A DNA stretch of 64,000 nucleotides from a virus, in the IMG/VR virus record IMGVR_UViG_3300042554_000410, positions 1-64,000 of that record; one strand, 5' to 3'. Position 1 is the first letter of the stretch. Each line of letters begins with the position of its first letter. A program made the position numbers and the translations under genes. Under the pieces are notes generated by a model. The model searched no databases. It was not told the DNA's origin and saw only the letters and a list, made by a program, of their open reading frames with translations. Positions 1 through 7,145 of this stretch are shown here, piece by piece.

Positions 1-145
1 CGCCGTGATGACGCTTGTGTGGTCGATGTGGCTTTACTGGTCTATGATGCTTGAATTGCTTCTGCTTTTCTCCTGAAAAGACAGGAGTAGAAAGTAAAGT
101 TGATGCAGCAAATGCTGCTGCTATAATTGTTATAAATGTTTTCAT
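1..145 (-). CDS. Secreted His/Lys/Pro-rich small protein (3' end outside window)
   Basis: The frame opens with ATG at 145 and runs off the left edge, giving 48 residues. The N terminus is a signal peptide: MKT, a hydrophobic Ala/Ile-rich core to about residue 20, then a likely signal peptidase site after VFS. The remainder is rich in His, Lys, Arg and Pro. The ATG overlaps the stop of the glutaredoxin gene (ATGA), so the two are translationally coupled. I do not recognise a family; metal binding through the histidines is possible but inferred only from composition. Confidence 0.6.
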   Translation of the reverse strand, partial: MKTFITIIAAAFAASTLLSTPVFSGEKQKQFKHHRPVKPHRPHKRHHG

Positions 146-396
146 CCTTGTAACCCCATTATTCCTGTGCTTTCGCAGTAATCGGCAAAGTCTTCATATC
201 CACCGATACGCTTACCACGAACAAAGATTTGCGGCAAAGTCAATGGCAGATTTTCAGGAACAAGTTCACGCAATTCTTCGCGGGTAAAATCTGTTCCAAG
301 TTTATACTCTATATATTTCAGATGCAGCTTGTTCATTAGTTCTTTAGATTTGACACACCATGAACAATCATCTTTGGTATAAATTTTAATTTCCAT
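142..396 (-). CDS. Glutaredoxin (thiol-disulfide reductant)
   Basis: This 84-residue protein has the glutaredoxin fold signature: IKIYTKDDCSWC with the redox pair CxxC at residues 11-14, the cis-proline region TLPQIFV, and the glycine-rich GGYEDF near the C terminus. Phage glutaredoxins such as T4 NrdC normally feed electrons to ribonucleotide reductase, and a class II reductase lies 4 kb away in this window, so that is the likely partner. The start overlaps the preceding stop (TAATG). Confidence 0.9.
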   Translation of the reverse strand: MEIKIYTKDDCSWCVKSKELMNKLHLKYIEYKLGTDFTREELRELVPENLPLTLPQIFVRGKRIGGYEDFADYCESTGIMGLQG

Positions 397-569
397 TACT
401 CAGACTCCCAGGAACGATAGTGAAAATATTTTCCACAACTATCTATCTCACTTTGTGGATAGCCATTTTGTACGAGCCAAGAGTTGACATCCTTGATATC
501 ATTAGGAAGAATCTTTGGAAATCCATATCGCCAACCGCCTGGCGGATCAATATAAGTTTTCTTTTTCAT
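396..569 (-). CDS. Small conserved phage-type protein, 57 aa
   Basis: A 57-residue ORF that fills the gap between two coupled genes; its stop overlaps the glutaredoxin ATG and its own ATG overlaps the preceding stop (both TAATG). The N terminus reads PPGGWRYGFPK, followed by a WLVQNGYP stretch, and the C terminus is aromatic-rich. I recall similar short proteins in T4-like phages but know of no function. The tight overlaps are the main support for it being a gene. Confidence 0.65.
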   Translation of the reverse strand: MKKKTYIDPPGGWRYGFPKILPNDIKDVNSWLVQNGYPQSEIDSCGKYFHYRSWESE

Positions 570-712
570 TATACTTCTTCTTCTTTCATTACGATAGCAT
601 TATGTCCACCGATATTTTTGACCCAAAGTATAGCAGCACTTGAACTAGATGTAAAGACCTCAGATTCATACCAATAAGCACCAATGCTATAACGTACAGT
701 AAACTTTTTCAT
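569..712 (-). CDS. Small hypothetical protein, 47 aa
   Basis: A 47-residue ORF beginning MKKFTVRYSIGAYWYESEVF and ending in an acidic EEE tail. Its stop overlaps the next gene's ATG (TAATG), making it part of the same coupled chain of tiny genes. Sequence pattern suggests a compact beta-rich protein. No function recognised. Confidence 0.6.
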   Translation of the reverse strand: MKKFTVRYSIGAYWYESEVFTSSSSAAILWVKNIGGHNAIVMKEEEV

Positions 713-730
713 TTCTATTCCTCTTTATGT

Positions 731-1090
731 TTACGCATGACCTGCAAATTGGCCATTGCCAGGATAAGCCAATACAGCATCCATTATGTATTCTTGCACA
801 TCGCGGCCGCGATCATCCAAACGCCAGTGGTTACCACGGCGAAGCACCTCGACCAAAGAACGAGCATCATACTCTTCCGGATCCCACTGACCTTCAAGCC
901 CGTAGCAAGAGCAGTGAGAACCATACGCCCAGTAATAGCGATCACCCTGACGATAGATCACGTTGGCGTAACCTTCGTAAGACGGAGTATTATACTCAGC
1001 ATATATTACATCATCAGGCTCAGGCTCATTCATCTCAAACTCACGTTGAACGTCAGCCCAAGATCCAAACTGTTCACGATAAACTTCCAT
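731..1090 (-). CDS. Conserved phage protein with GSHCSCYGLEGQW motif
   Basis: A 119-residue acidic protein. The central segment YEGYANVIYRQGDRYYW followed by GSHCSCYGLEGQWDPEEY is a pattern I recall from many phage and some bacterial hypothetical proteins. The invariant-looking His and two Cys could bind a metal, but this is inference. A GGAG sequence lies upstream of the ATG. Function unknown. Confidence 0.75.
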   Translation of the reverse strand: MEVYREQFGSWADVQREFEMNEPEPDDVIYAEYNTPSYEGYANVIYRQGDRYYWAYGSHCSCYGLEGQWDPEEYDARSLVEVLRRGNHWRLDDRGRDVQEYIMDAVLAYPGNGQFAGHA

Positions 1091-1273
1091 CTACTTCAAC
1101 TCCATTTCCTGCAAGATATATTCACAAGTTATGACGCCTTCATCACAACCTAGAACTTCATTCATCTCAATAACTTGCAGTTTAGCTTCCTTTTCATCTT
1201 TGAAAGCACCAACAACATCAGACCAAGTTTCAATACCATCACGATAAAGTCGGTATATCAAATAAATATTCAT
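1091..1273 (-). CDS. Small hypothetical protein, 60 aa
   Basis: A 60-residue acidic protein starting MNIYLIYRLYRDG. Its stop directly abuts the next gene and its start overlaps the preceding stop by four bases (ATGA). It resembles its upstream neighbour in size and in having a YRDG/GWGQERW-type segment, so the two may be distant paralogues. No function recognised. Confidence 0.6.
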   Translation of the reverse strand: MNIYLIYRLYRDGIETWSDVVGAFKDEKEAKLQVIEMNEVLGCDEGVITCEYILQEMELK

Positions 1274-1452
1274 TCTACAACCTCAATTCTATCTTCGGCC
1301 ACCATGTACCAGTCAGGAGCGCGAAGGGCAGTATTCTCAGCATTGACCGCACGAATACGTTCCTTGGCAGCATTGTATGTATCGTAGTCCTCATGCCAAC
1401 GCTCTTGACCCCAGCCGCGTTCAGATTCCAAAAGAAAGATACGATACTTCAT
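1270..1452 (-). CDS. Small hypothetical protein, 60 aa
   Basis: A 60-residue protein beginning MKYRIFLLESERGWGQERW. It overlaps the downstream gene by an ATGA junction. The beta-strand start, a central helix with alternating charge and an acidic end resemble the neighbouring 60-residue protein. Function unknown. Confidence 0.6.
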   Translation of the reverse strand: MKYRIFLLESERGWGQERWHEDYDTYNAAKERIRAVNAENTALRAPDWYMVAEDRIEVVE

Positions 1453-1464
1453 TTCCTGTCCTTT

Positions 1465-1827
1465 CTATATCTTACGTCCAATTGTAGCAGGATCAGTACC
1501 TTCTGTCAAGTATTGAACCGCGCCCTTGTTATATGCTGGCGCAACTCGCGTCTTCTTACGCTCAATTTCCTTGATAGTAGCAGCAGATTCCTCACGGTCG
1601 CGCTTCCACTTGTAGTCATCAACAGACCGCTTGAAGCCATTGCCAACACTGTTTGAGAGGGGCGGCAATTTCTTGCGCGGCAACGGCTCAGGCAGATTGA
1701 TCGGCCGTTCTTTGCGTGAACCCTTTAGCACAGACGCGAAATAAGCCTTGCGGTCTTCGCGCAACCGCAGCGTCTTCTTGGACGGTTTCTTACGACCAGA
1801 TGAAGTCTTGGTATATACGAGTGCCAT
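1465..1827 (-). CDS. Basic hypothetical protein, 120 aa
   Basis: A 120-residue strongly basic protein (runs of Lys and Arg in the first 60 residues, for example SSGRKKPSKKTLRLRED) that ends IGRKI. There is no membrane segment. The composition suggests nucleic acid binding. I recall similar basic proteins in other T4-like phages but know no function. Its start overlaps the preceding stop (TAATG). Confidence 0.6.
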   Translation of the reverse strand: MALVYTKTSSGRKKPSKKTLRLREDRKAYFASVLKGSRKERPINLPEPLPRKKLPPLSNSVGNGFKRSVDDYKWKRDREESAATIKEIERKKTRVAPAYNKGAVQYLTEGTDPATIGRKI

Positions 1828-1976
1828 TAGTCATAGTCCTTCAACATTTCCTGATATGAACCAGGCACAAACATTATACACTCGGACGGTTCATAAAACA
1901 AGATGTAACCGCCAATCCAAGTAGTATTGATGTTCCAGTTTTTTTCGTGCCGATCATAGCGATACATGACCGCCAT
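1827..1976 (-). CDS. Small hypothetical protein, 49 aa
   Basis: A 49-residue ORF beginning MAVMYRYDRHEKNWNIN and containing a hydrophobic aromatic stretch (TWIGGYILFYEP). Both ends share bases with the neighbouring genes in TAATG junctions, which supports translation. No function recognised. Confidence 0.55.
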   Translation of the reverse strand: MAVMYRYDRHEKNWNINTTWIGGYILFYEPSECIMFVPGSYQEMLKDYD

Positions 1977-2155
1977 TACACCCAACCTTCTGAATACTCT
2001 TCCTGCTTAGTCTTGTAATGCTCATGAAGACCCGCCAGAAAGGAATTGATATCTTCAAGCGGTATGTCCATAATACGCTTTTCGGCCGCGACTGTCAAGA
2101 CATATTCTGCCACCAGAACAGGAATCTCGGCATAGGACTCATACGGCTTACGCAT
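1976..2155 (-). CDS. Small hypothetical protein, 59 aa
   Basis: A helical 59-residue protein. I place the start at 2155 rather than the longest-ORF start at 2185 because a strong Shine-Dalgarno sequence (GAGGAAG) sits directly upstream of the 2155 ATG, and this leaves only an 8-base overlap with the upstream gene. The sequence contains YAEIPVLVAEYVLTVAAEK and an Asp/Glu-rich end. Function unknown. Confidence 0.55.
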   Translation of the reverse strand: MRKPYESYAEIPVLVAEYVLTVAAEKRIMDIPLEDINSFLAGLHEHYKTKQEEYSEGWV

Positions 2156-2423
2156 CGGCTTCCTCTTCCTCATCTTCGTCAACAAAATCGGAATCTTCGT
2201 TATAGTGATCGGCCAGTTCGATCCAGTTAACGCGATGCAAGAACATATTCATAACATCGGCCGCAAAACTGGAATCAGGAATCTTGTCCATTTCCATCTC
2301 GACCACAAATGACTCAAGATCATCGCCGCGAAGTTTCTGTTCCGAAGCCATGTCGGAGAAAACATCGCCGTACCACATAACGACATTCCAGGTTTCGTAG
2401 TTAGACCAACCATTGTAAGACAT
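2148..2423 (-). CDS. Conserved phage protein with GWSNYETWNV N terminus
   Basis: A 91-residue protein starting MSYNGWSNYETWNVVMWYGD, a conserved opening I recall in a family of small phage and bacterial proteins (DUF7249-like). The C-terminal 20 residues are almost all Asp and Glu. I choose the start at 2423, which shares a TAATG junction with the preceding gene, over an in-frame start five codons earlier. Function unknown. Confidence 0.75.
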   Translation of the reverse strand: MSYNGWSNYETWNVVMWYGDVFSDMASEQKLRGDDLESFVVEMEMDKIPDSSFAADVMNMFLHRVNWIELADHYNEDSDFVDEDEEEEADA

Positions 2424-2578
2424 TATCGCTTTCCCCATGAGATAGACACGACAGAAAAAAGAAGCATTTCGTGCTTCATGGCCTTAGCGATAGCTTCGAC
2501 CATGGACTTGGTTTGATATTCGCGGCGAATAACTCGGCCGTCATCAAACTCGATTTGGTAATAGTAGTTAGGACGCAT
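2423..2578 (-). CDS. Small hypothetical protein, 51 aa
   Basis: A 51-residue protein, start chosen at 2578 because the ATG overlaps the preceding stop (TAATG). It begins MRPNYYYQIEFDDGRVIRREYQT, a pair of beta strands around a DDGR turn, then a helix and a hydrophobic end. It is coupled to the downstream GWSNYETW gene in the same way. No function recognised. Confidence 0.55.
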   Translation of the reverse strand: MRPNYYYQIEFDDGRVIRREYQTKSMVEAIAKAMKHEMLLFSVVSISWGKR

Positions 2579-2928
2579 TAGTGAGTTCCCGTCCAGACAA
2601 CACGACCAGCCCAAGTCTCGGGCTTGTCAATGTAAGCGCGAAGGAAGTTGGTCGCAGGAGCCTTGAAAGTTGCAGCCTTGAGAACAGCGCCCTTAGGGAA
2701 CTTACCGTCCTTGTTACAGATGAAGGAGTGAACAGATTCCGCAACTCCGTTCTTGGTCTTTACAACCTTAATATACTTCGAACCAGGCTGGAAGTCAATA
2801 TCAAACTCAGCAATCATTTGCTGCACATGCGGATCTGAGGCGCGAGAACCCCACCATTTGCGATAGTCGGCCTTGATATGCTCGGCATACTTGTTCAGAA
2901 GGGACACGGGGACGTTGAAACTAGCCAT
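2578..2928 (-). CDS. Hypothetical protein, 116 aa, first gene after a regulated intergenic region
   Basis: A 116-residue basic protein. The start at 2928 (MASFNVPVSLL) is set by an upstream GAGAGG ribosome site; longer frames would run through the promoter. It contains the conserved-looking segments YRKWWGSRASDPHVQQMI and GSKYIKVV. It is the first gene after the repeat-hairpin cassette at 3000-3080 and a sigma70-like promoter at 2955-2983, so it probably leads the operon of small genes running to the left edge. Function unknown. Confidence 0.7.
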   Translation of the reverse strand: MASFNVPVSLLNKYAEHIKADYRKWWGSRASDPHVQQMIAEFDIDFQPGSKYIKVVKTKNGVAESVHSFICNKDGKFPKGAVLKAATFKAPATNFLRAYIDKPETWAGRVVWTGTH

Positions 2929-2954
2929 TGGAACCTCTCTCTTGTTACTCTTAT

Positions 2955-2983
2955 AATATAGTGATGGTACCCGAGAAATACAA
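2955..2983 (-). promoter_or_regulatory. Putative sigma70-type promoter
   Basis: On the minus strand TTGTAT (2983-2978) and TATATT (2960-2955) are separated by 17 bases, about 30 bases before the gene at 2928. The -10 is good and the -35 imperfect. Confidence 0.5.
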
Positions 2984-2999
2984 CACAAAAAAGAGAATA

Positions 3000-3026
3000 C
3001 CTGCTATGCGGTGGATGCATAGCAGG
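3000..3026 (-). terminator. Hairpin with following T-rich tract
   Basis: A 10-bp perfect stem (3000-3009 with 3017-3026) and 7-base loop. Read on the minus strand it is followed after a few bases by CTCTTTTTT, so it may terminate transcription from the gene upstream. A related hairpin stands at the same place in the second repeat cassette at 44406-44424. Confidence 0.5.
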
Positions 3027-3029
3027 TTG

Positions 3030-3080
3030 GCTAAGTTATTGATTTTAATGAGGTTTTGCTAAGTTGTTGATTTTATTAGG
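3030..3080 (-). repeat. Two tandem copies of a GCTAAGTnnTTGATTTT element
   Basis: Copies at 3030-3053 and 3058-3080 share GCTAAGTTrTTGATTTTAwTrAGG-like sequence (plus strand), spaced 28 bases apart. The same element occurs twice at 44436-44483, again beside a TATGCAT-type hairpin in an intergenic region before a run of small genes. Function unknown; a binding site for a phage regulator is the simplest reading. Confidence 0.7.
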
Positions 3081-3255
3081 TTTTTATTGTCTTGAGATAC
3101 TGACGAACAAATGCATCGTCCAGTTGCACCCCCAGTTTTTTCAACTGGCGGTATTCTTTTGAATACTCTACGCGAAACATGCGAACCAATCCAGTTTCGC
3201 TTTCATTCCGAAATCCATTCATGGCGTTCAGAAACATTCTTCCCCATGCGGTCAT
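3076..3255 (-). CDS. Small hypothetical protein, 59 aa
   Basis: A 59-residue helical, basic protein starting MTAWGRMFLNAMNGFR. The start at 3255 has an AAGGAG ribosome site eight bases upstream; the longer frame to 3318 lacks one. Its last codons lie in the repeat cassette. Function unknown. Confidence 0.55.
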   Translation of the reverse strand: MTAWGRMFLNAMNGFRNESETGLVRMFRVEYSKEYRQLKKLGVQLDDAFVRQYLKTIKT

Positions 3256-3333
3256 GGTAGGACTCTCCTTGTTATGTTGTGATACACTAATATATAGTAT
3301 CTCGCAGTTGCGAAACAAGATGACAGAATGTCG

Positions 3334-3738
3334 CTACTCTTTGATATGAGAACGATGGACTTTACACATTATCCATTCATTATAAAATTCATTGGGTCTT
3401 TCCAGAACTTCATGCTGCATCTGGAGTTTTGCTTCCCAATAACTGGCCGTTCCTCTTGTCTTGCAGAGTTTTACGATTTCACGACTAAACTTATCTTCGC
3501 CCAATCTATCAACGTCTGCGATGAGTGCCAGATTCGAACCGAAATAAGATTTCCAGTTACTTTCTTTTTGGACTTTCTTTCTTCTCTTTTTGCCTTTGAC
3601 TTTTTGTCTTCTGACAGATGTGAAGATTTTTTTACCAATATATCTCTTGTTATTTTCTAGATTGGTGATGATGTAAACAAATGCTGCATAGCCGACAACT
3701 TCATCATCACCAATCTCTTTACCTTTGTAAGTCCACAT
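3334..3738 (-). CDS. GIY-YIG-like nuclease (SegE-like)
   Basis: A 134-residue basic protein whose N-terminal half has a divergent GIY-YIG core: VYIITNLENNKRYIGKK near residues 22-38, then a basic stretch, WKSYFGSN and a conserved Glu late in the chain. Stand-alone proteins of this type in T4-like phages are often annotated SegE-like endonucleases. There is no recognisable DNA-binding tail, so whether it is a homing nuclease or a repair/packaging nuclease is open. It sits alone between small genes. Confidence 0.65.
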   Translation of the reverse strand: MWTYKGKEIGDDEVVGYAAFVYIITNLENNKRYIGKKIFTSVRRQKVKGKKRRKKVQKESNWKSYFGSNLALIADVDRLGEDKFSREIVKLCKTRGTASYWEAKLQMQHEVLERPNEFYNEWIMCKVHRSHIKE

Positions 3739-3764
3739 AACACTCTCCTATGAGAGTATGTATG

Positions 3765-4055
3765 CTACTTGTCAGATTGTGCGATGGTAGGATTTCCTGC
3801 CCAATCAGGATATGATGATGACATGTTATCGTATGTTGCACCAACTGCACCATCACTGTATGCTACGGCCGTGTAAGGACATCCTGAAGTGTAACATACT
3901 TGTGCAGACATAAAGACTTTGCCACACTTTGGACAGCCATAATTATTACCAAAAACATAATCATCTAATCTGGTAGTTTTAGGAGCAAGTCTCTTACCTT
4001 CTTCTAGACCAGCAGCGAAACCATCCTTGAATCCCTTTGCATAATCATCACTCAT
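3765..4055 (-). CDS. Hypothetical protein with zinc-ribbon-like cysteines, 96 aa
   Basis: A 96-residue protein. The N terminus carries a GFKDGFAAGLEEGK helix typical of small phage proteins; the middle has CPKCG followed by a second Cys pair (VCYTSGC), suggesting one zinc site. The start at 4055 has GAGGA upstream and overlaps the neighbouring gene by eight bases. Function unknown. Confidence 0.6.
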   Translation of the reverse strand: MSDDYAKGFKDGFAAGLEEGKRLAPKTTRLDDYVFGNNYGCPKCGKVFMSAQVCYTSGCPYTAVAYSDGAVGATYDNMSSSYPDWAGNPTIAQSDK

Positions 4056-4212
4056 TTTCATCATCCTCTAAATCAAGTTCGTCTTCATTAAAGCATTCTT
4101 CACCACAGAAGGAACAGAAACGAGGCTGCCCCTGTGTTTCTTCATAGTCGTAAAGCACTTTGTATGATGACTCACAGAAGTTACATTTAATCTTTTCTAC
4201 TTCTTTTGTCAT
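4048..4212 (-). CDS. Small zinc-finger protein next to the RNR gene
   Basis: A 54-residue acidic protein with two Cys pairs, CNFC and CSFCGEEC, forming a likely zinc ribbon, followed by a poly-Asp/Glu tail. The start at 4212 has AAGGA upstream and lies 10 bases after the ribonucleotide reductase stop. A role connected with the reductase is only suggested by position. Confidence 0.65.
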   Translation of the reverse strand: MTKEVEKIKCNFCESSYKVLYDYEETQGQPRFCSFCGEECFNEDELDLEDDENE

Positions 4213-4222
4213 ATGTGAATCC

Positions 4223-6157
4223 TTAGATTTCACAGCCACCAGCGACACAAGCCAATTCTTGTGAGCCAGTTGTGCTGTCTCTCTTTTCGTATTTAGCGAG
4301 GTCTGCCCAGTTCACATTCTTAGGCATCTTTGCAAGGAGTGCTTCGTATTCTTCCTTCGTGCAGTCCTGATATGGTGCTTGACGATATACGTGATCGGAG
4401 AAAGGCAAGAATGATACGCCAGACATTTCGTCAAAGTGATCGTAGACCCATGCACCAACTGCTGGCCATTCTTCTTCTTTCACAGAGATAGTAACAGAAG
4501 GCTTATGCTCACACCAATGACGCTGATATGTCAGCCACAGTTCAAGTTGTTCAATAGCAGACATGTCCTTACGGAACACGGCATGTTCAGGCGACTTCTG
4601 CGGGAATGAGAACACATATGTATGTTCAGGCTTCGTCACATCATCTTCAACAGGGAAGCCCATGTCCTTCATCATTACCGCGAGAGGATCTTTTTTATCT
4701 GCTCGTACAGTACGAATATAATAAGGACTATGACGGGCGTGGATACCAGAAGCGGAATCAACGAGTTGAGATACAGTGCCAGAAGGCTTGACACAAGTAA
4801 TAGCAGCACTGACAGGAATATTGAGCTTTGCAGCCCAGAGTTTATTAGTCTTAACAGCTTCTTCACGTAGTCCCTCCAACATATCAGCAACATTAAATAA
4901 TCCAGTAACCTTTGCTGCATGGCCATTTGTGTATTCATTGTCCATGATGCCAGTCAATGACACGCCAAGCAAACGCTCTTCACCACAGTTTTCTTGCCAC
5001 TTCTTACTTAGGTATTTGAAGTTGATGAGTGTTGACTGGAATGTACCAAGTATAGTTGCGAGTTTGACTTTACGCTTGAGACTTTCTGGAGTGTCATCTC
5101 CTCTAACGACAACCTCTGTGAGATTACAGAACTCTCTGGAACGTAGAATGATTTCACTACATGGATTGGTGCCGAAATCGTGATCCGAGTCTCGTCTTCC
5201 AAACTTCTCTGCCTGCTTCTTAGATGCCTGACGGGAGAAGATACCACGCTCACCACTGCGCGACTCATAGAGCGAAAGCCACTCGCGCATGAAGATACCA
5301 ACGTCTGGCTTTTCCTTTGCGACGAATGAGTTATTTGCGAGTGCGCGTTGGACGTTTTCTTTCCACCAGTCACCAGACTTCGCAACGCGCATACGGTCGT
5401 CTGAAAGGTCAGATAGAGAGATAAGAGCGGAACGACGAACACCACCAACAACCACGATCTCGGCAATTTTACATACAATGTCATGGCACTCCAATGTTGA
5501 TAGACGGCGACCAGCAGCCCTCTTAAATGTTGCAACAGTAAACTTAAACAAATCTTCAAGTGGTGCTGGACCAGATGCGCGACCACCAAATGTCTTGAGT
5601 GGTGCACCAGCAGGACGAACCTTTGAAACATCCCAACGCGGCACTTGACCTGCATAAAGAAGATGAATAAGTTCCTTTAATGCTTTTGCCCAACCAAGCT
5701 TTGAGTCGGCCACAAGAATAGTAGTATCTGTATCATGAAAGTCATCTGCAATCACAGGCAGTTGATCTACAAACTTGCTTTCTACAGAAAATCCAACACC
5801 AGTTCCATTCATGAGAATGTAAAGGATTTCATCAAACGAACGAGGAGAATCTACAGCAACATAAGAGCAGTTATAACCAGCCACGTTCTCGCGCTTGAGT
5901 GCTTCACCGGCAGTCATCAAGCAACGCATAGATGGCATGATTTCAAGATTAAGAACAGCATCTTCCAGTTCCTTACGTTCTTCTTTGGTTACAGTATAAC
6001 CTGTAACTTCCTTGACATGCTCATCAAAGAAATTGAAATACCGAGCAACTGTTTCATCCCAGTTCTCTCTACGATTTTCATCCCACAGCCAACGGGCATA
6101 ACGAGACTTGTGAATGAACTCTTGATAGAGTGTCGGTAACATATTACTGCCTGACAT
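4223..6157 (-). CDS. nrdJ: Adenosylcobalamin-dependent ribonucleoside-triphosphate reductase (class II)
   Basis: A 644-residue monomeric class II RNR of the Lactobacillus leichmannii RTPR type, which makes dNTPs from NTPs using adenosylcobalamin as radical source. The expected cysteines are visible: C97 in GYNCSYV and C344 in FCNLTEV form the reducing pair, C333 in NPCSEI (with N331 and E335) is the thiyl radical residue, and C637/C642 in the C-terminal CVAGGC regenerate the site. Spacings match RTPR (11 residues between radical and second reducing Cys, five in the tail pair). T4 itself uses a class I enzyme. Start by AGGAG upstream of 6157. Confidence 0.96.
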   Translation of the reverse strand: MSGSNMLPTLYQEFIHKSRYARWLWDENRRENWDETVARYFNFFDEHVKEVTGYTVTKEERKELEDAVLNLEIMPSMRCLMTAGEALKRENVAGYNCSYVAVDSPRSFDEILYILMNGTGVGFSVESKFVDQLPVIADDFHDTDTTILVADSKLGWAKALKELIHLLYAGQVPRWDVSKVRPAGAPLKTFGGRASGPAPLEDLFKFTVATFKRAAGRRLSTLECHDIVCKIAEIVVVGGVRRSALISLSDLSDDRMRVAKSGDWWKENVQRALANNSFVAKEKPDVGIFMREWLSLYESRSGERGIFSRQASKKQAEKFGRRDSDHDFGTNPCSEIILRSREFCNLTEVVVRGDDTPESLKRKVKLATILGTFQSTLINFKYLSKKWQENCGEERLLGVSLTGIMDNEYTNGHAAKVTGLFNVADMLEGLREEAVKTNKLWAAKLNIPVSAAITCVKPSGTVSQLVDSASGIHARHSPYYIRTVRADKKDPLAVMMKDMGFPVEDDVTKPEHTYVFSFPQKSPEHAVFRKDMSAIEQLELWLTYQRHWCEHKPSVTISVKEEEWPAVGAWVYDHFDEMSGVSFLPFSDHVYRQAPYQDCTKEEYEALLAKMPKNVNWADLAKYEKRDSTTGSQELACVAGGCEI

Positions 6158-6177
6158 ACGAATAACTCCTAAATTTT

Positions 6178-6876
6178 TTATTGATTATTTTCTAAGACGT
6201 TTTTGAGTGATGGAAATTGTTCAACGATTACATTCCAACATTGTTCTGCGATTAATCTATGTTCCTTCTGCGTTCCGTTCCCCATACGTAGTTCGCAGTA
6301 GTGGATCCATGAACGAAGTGATCCAGACATATACATGCGTGACATAGTGAGACCTTCAGGAAGAACAGACCGAGCAACTTCCTTTGCGATACCATTTTCT
6401 ATGGCCCATTCATATACACGCTGAACGTCTTTCTTGATCTGTTTTTGCATATCATACCAAACATCTGTGATGCCCTGTTCATCATTAGTAATCTCAATGC
6501 TGTTCTGTCGATTCTTCTGATCTTGTAAACGGGCTTCGCGCGGCTCACTCATAACAGTGACGTTAGCATAACGCTGGCTGAACTCTTGAAACGAGAATGA
6601 GCGATGACGAAGGATCTGCCGTGCAATGTCGCGTGTCGTTTCAATTTCCATAACGATATGCACCATCTCAAACGGCGACCAATGCTTATGCTTCACAAGA
6701 TACTTGAGAAGACGTTCGCTGTCTGGATTATCCTGATTAGCAGGATTAGACACACGCGCACAGTATGCAATCAACTCTTCGGCAGTCATAGCCCGTCTCT
6801 CTTCTACAATATCGTTTACCGTACGTATTGTAAACATAGTCGGCTGTGTAACGCCGATCAAAGTCACATCATTCAT
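6178..6876 (-). CDS. thyX: Flavin-dependent thymidylate synthase ThyX
   Basis: A 232-residue protein that methylates dUMP to dTMP using FAD and methylene-tetrahydrofolate. The ThyX signature RHRx7S is present at residues 90-100 (RHRSFSFQEFS), preceded by the HWSPFEM segment and followed by SQRY. A SGSLRSWIHYCELR substrate-binding stretch lies near the C terminus. I start at the ATG at 6876 rather than the TTG four codons earlier. It lies directly downstream-coupled with RNR in the nucleotide module. Confidence 0.96.
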   Translation of the reverse strand: MNDVTLIGVTQPTMFTIRTVNDIVEERRAMTAEELIAYCARVSNPANQDNPDSERLLKYLVKHKHWSPFEMVHIVMEIETTRDIARQILRHRSFSFQEFSQRYANVTVMSEPREARLQDQKNRQNSIEITNDEQGITDVWYDMQKQIKKDVQRVYEWAIENGIAKEVARSVLPEGLTMSRMYMSGSLRSWIHYCELRMGNGTQKEHRLIAEQCWNVIVEQFPSLKNVLENNQ

Positions 6877-6878
6877 AA

Positions 6879-7145
6879 TTAAATCCAATTCTCATAGGGG
6901 TTAGCAACATAGTTAGAAGGTAACTTAGACACATCAAGTTTGCGGCCGTTCTGCTCAAACATTTCTTCAACAAACTCTAGTGTTACAGGAAAACTGCCGC
7001 CGACTGGAATCTCCGAGTAGATTGAATAATCTTCTGATACCCAAAGAAACACACCGTTCTCTGCAATCTCAATCCATTCAAAAGACTTTTCGTCCATAAA
7101 CTTACGATTAGTAATAAGTCGTGGATTCTTTTTCACTTTTCTCAT
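6879..7145 (-). CDS. Hypothetical protein between primase block and thyX
   Basis: An 88-residue protein with a basic start (MRKVKKNPRL) and an acidic aromatic middle (FEWIEIAENGVFLWVSEDYS). It joins the upstream gene by an ATGA overlap and ends three bases before the thyX ATG. No family recognised. Confidence 0.6.
   Translation of the reverse strand: MRKVKKNPRLITNRKFMDEKSFEWIEIAENGVFLWVSEDYSIYSEIPVGGSFPVTLEFVEEMFEQNGRKLDVSKLPSNYVANPYENWI

Noticed and set aside
727-1153. Two long plus-strand frames opposite the GSHCSCYG gene
   Set aside because: Low-complexity reverse-strand shadows without ribosome sites; the minus-strand genes are coupled and conserved-looking.
5008-5655. 215-residue minus-strand frame within the RNR gene
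   Set aside because: Lies in another frame of a clearly real RNR gene and has an implausible composition.
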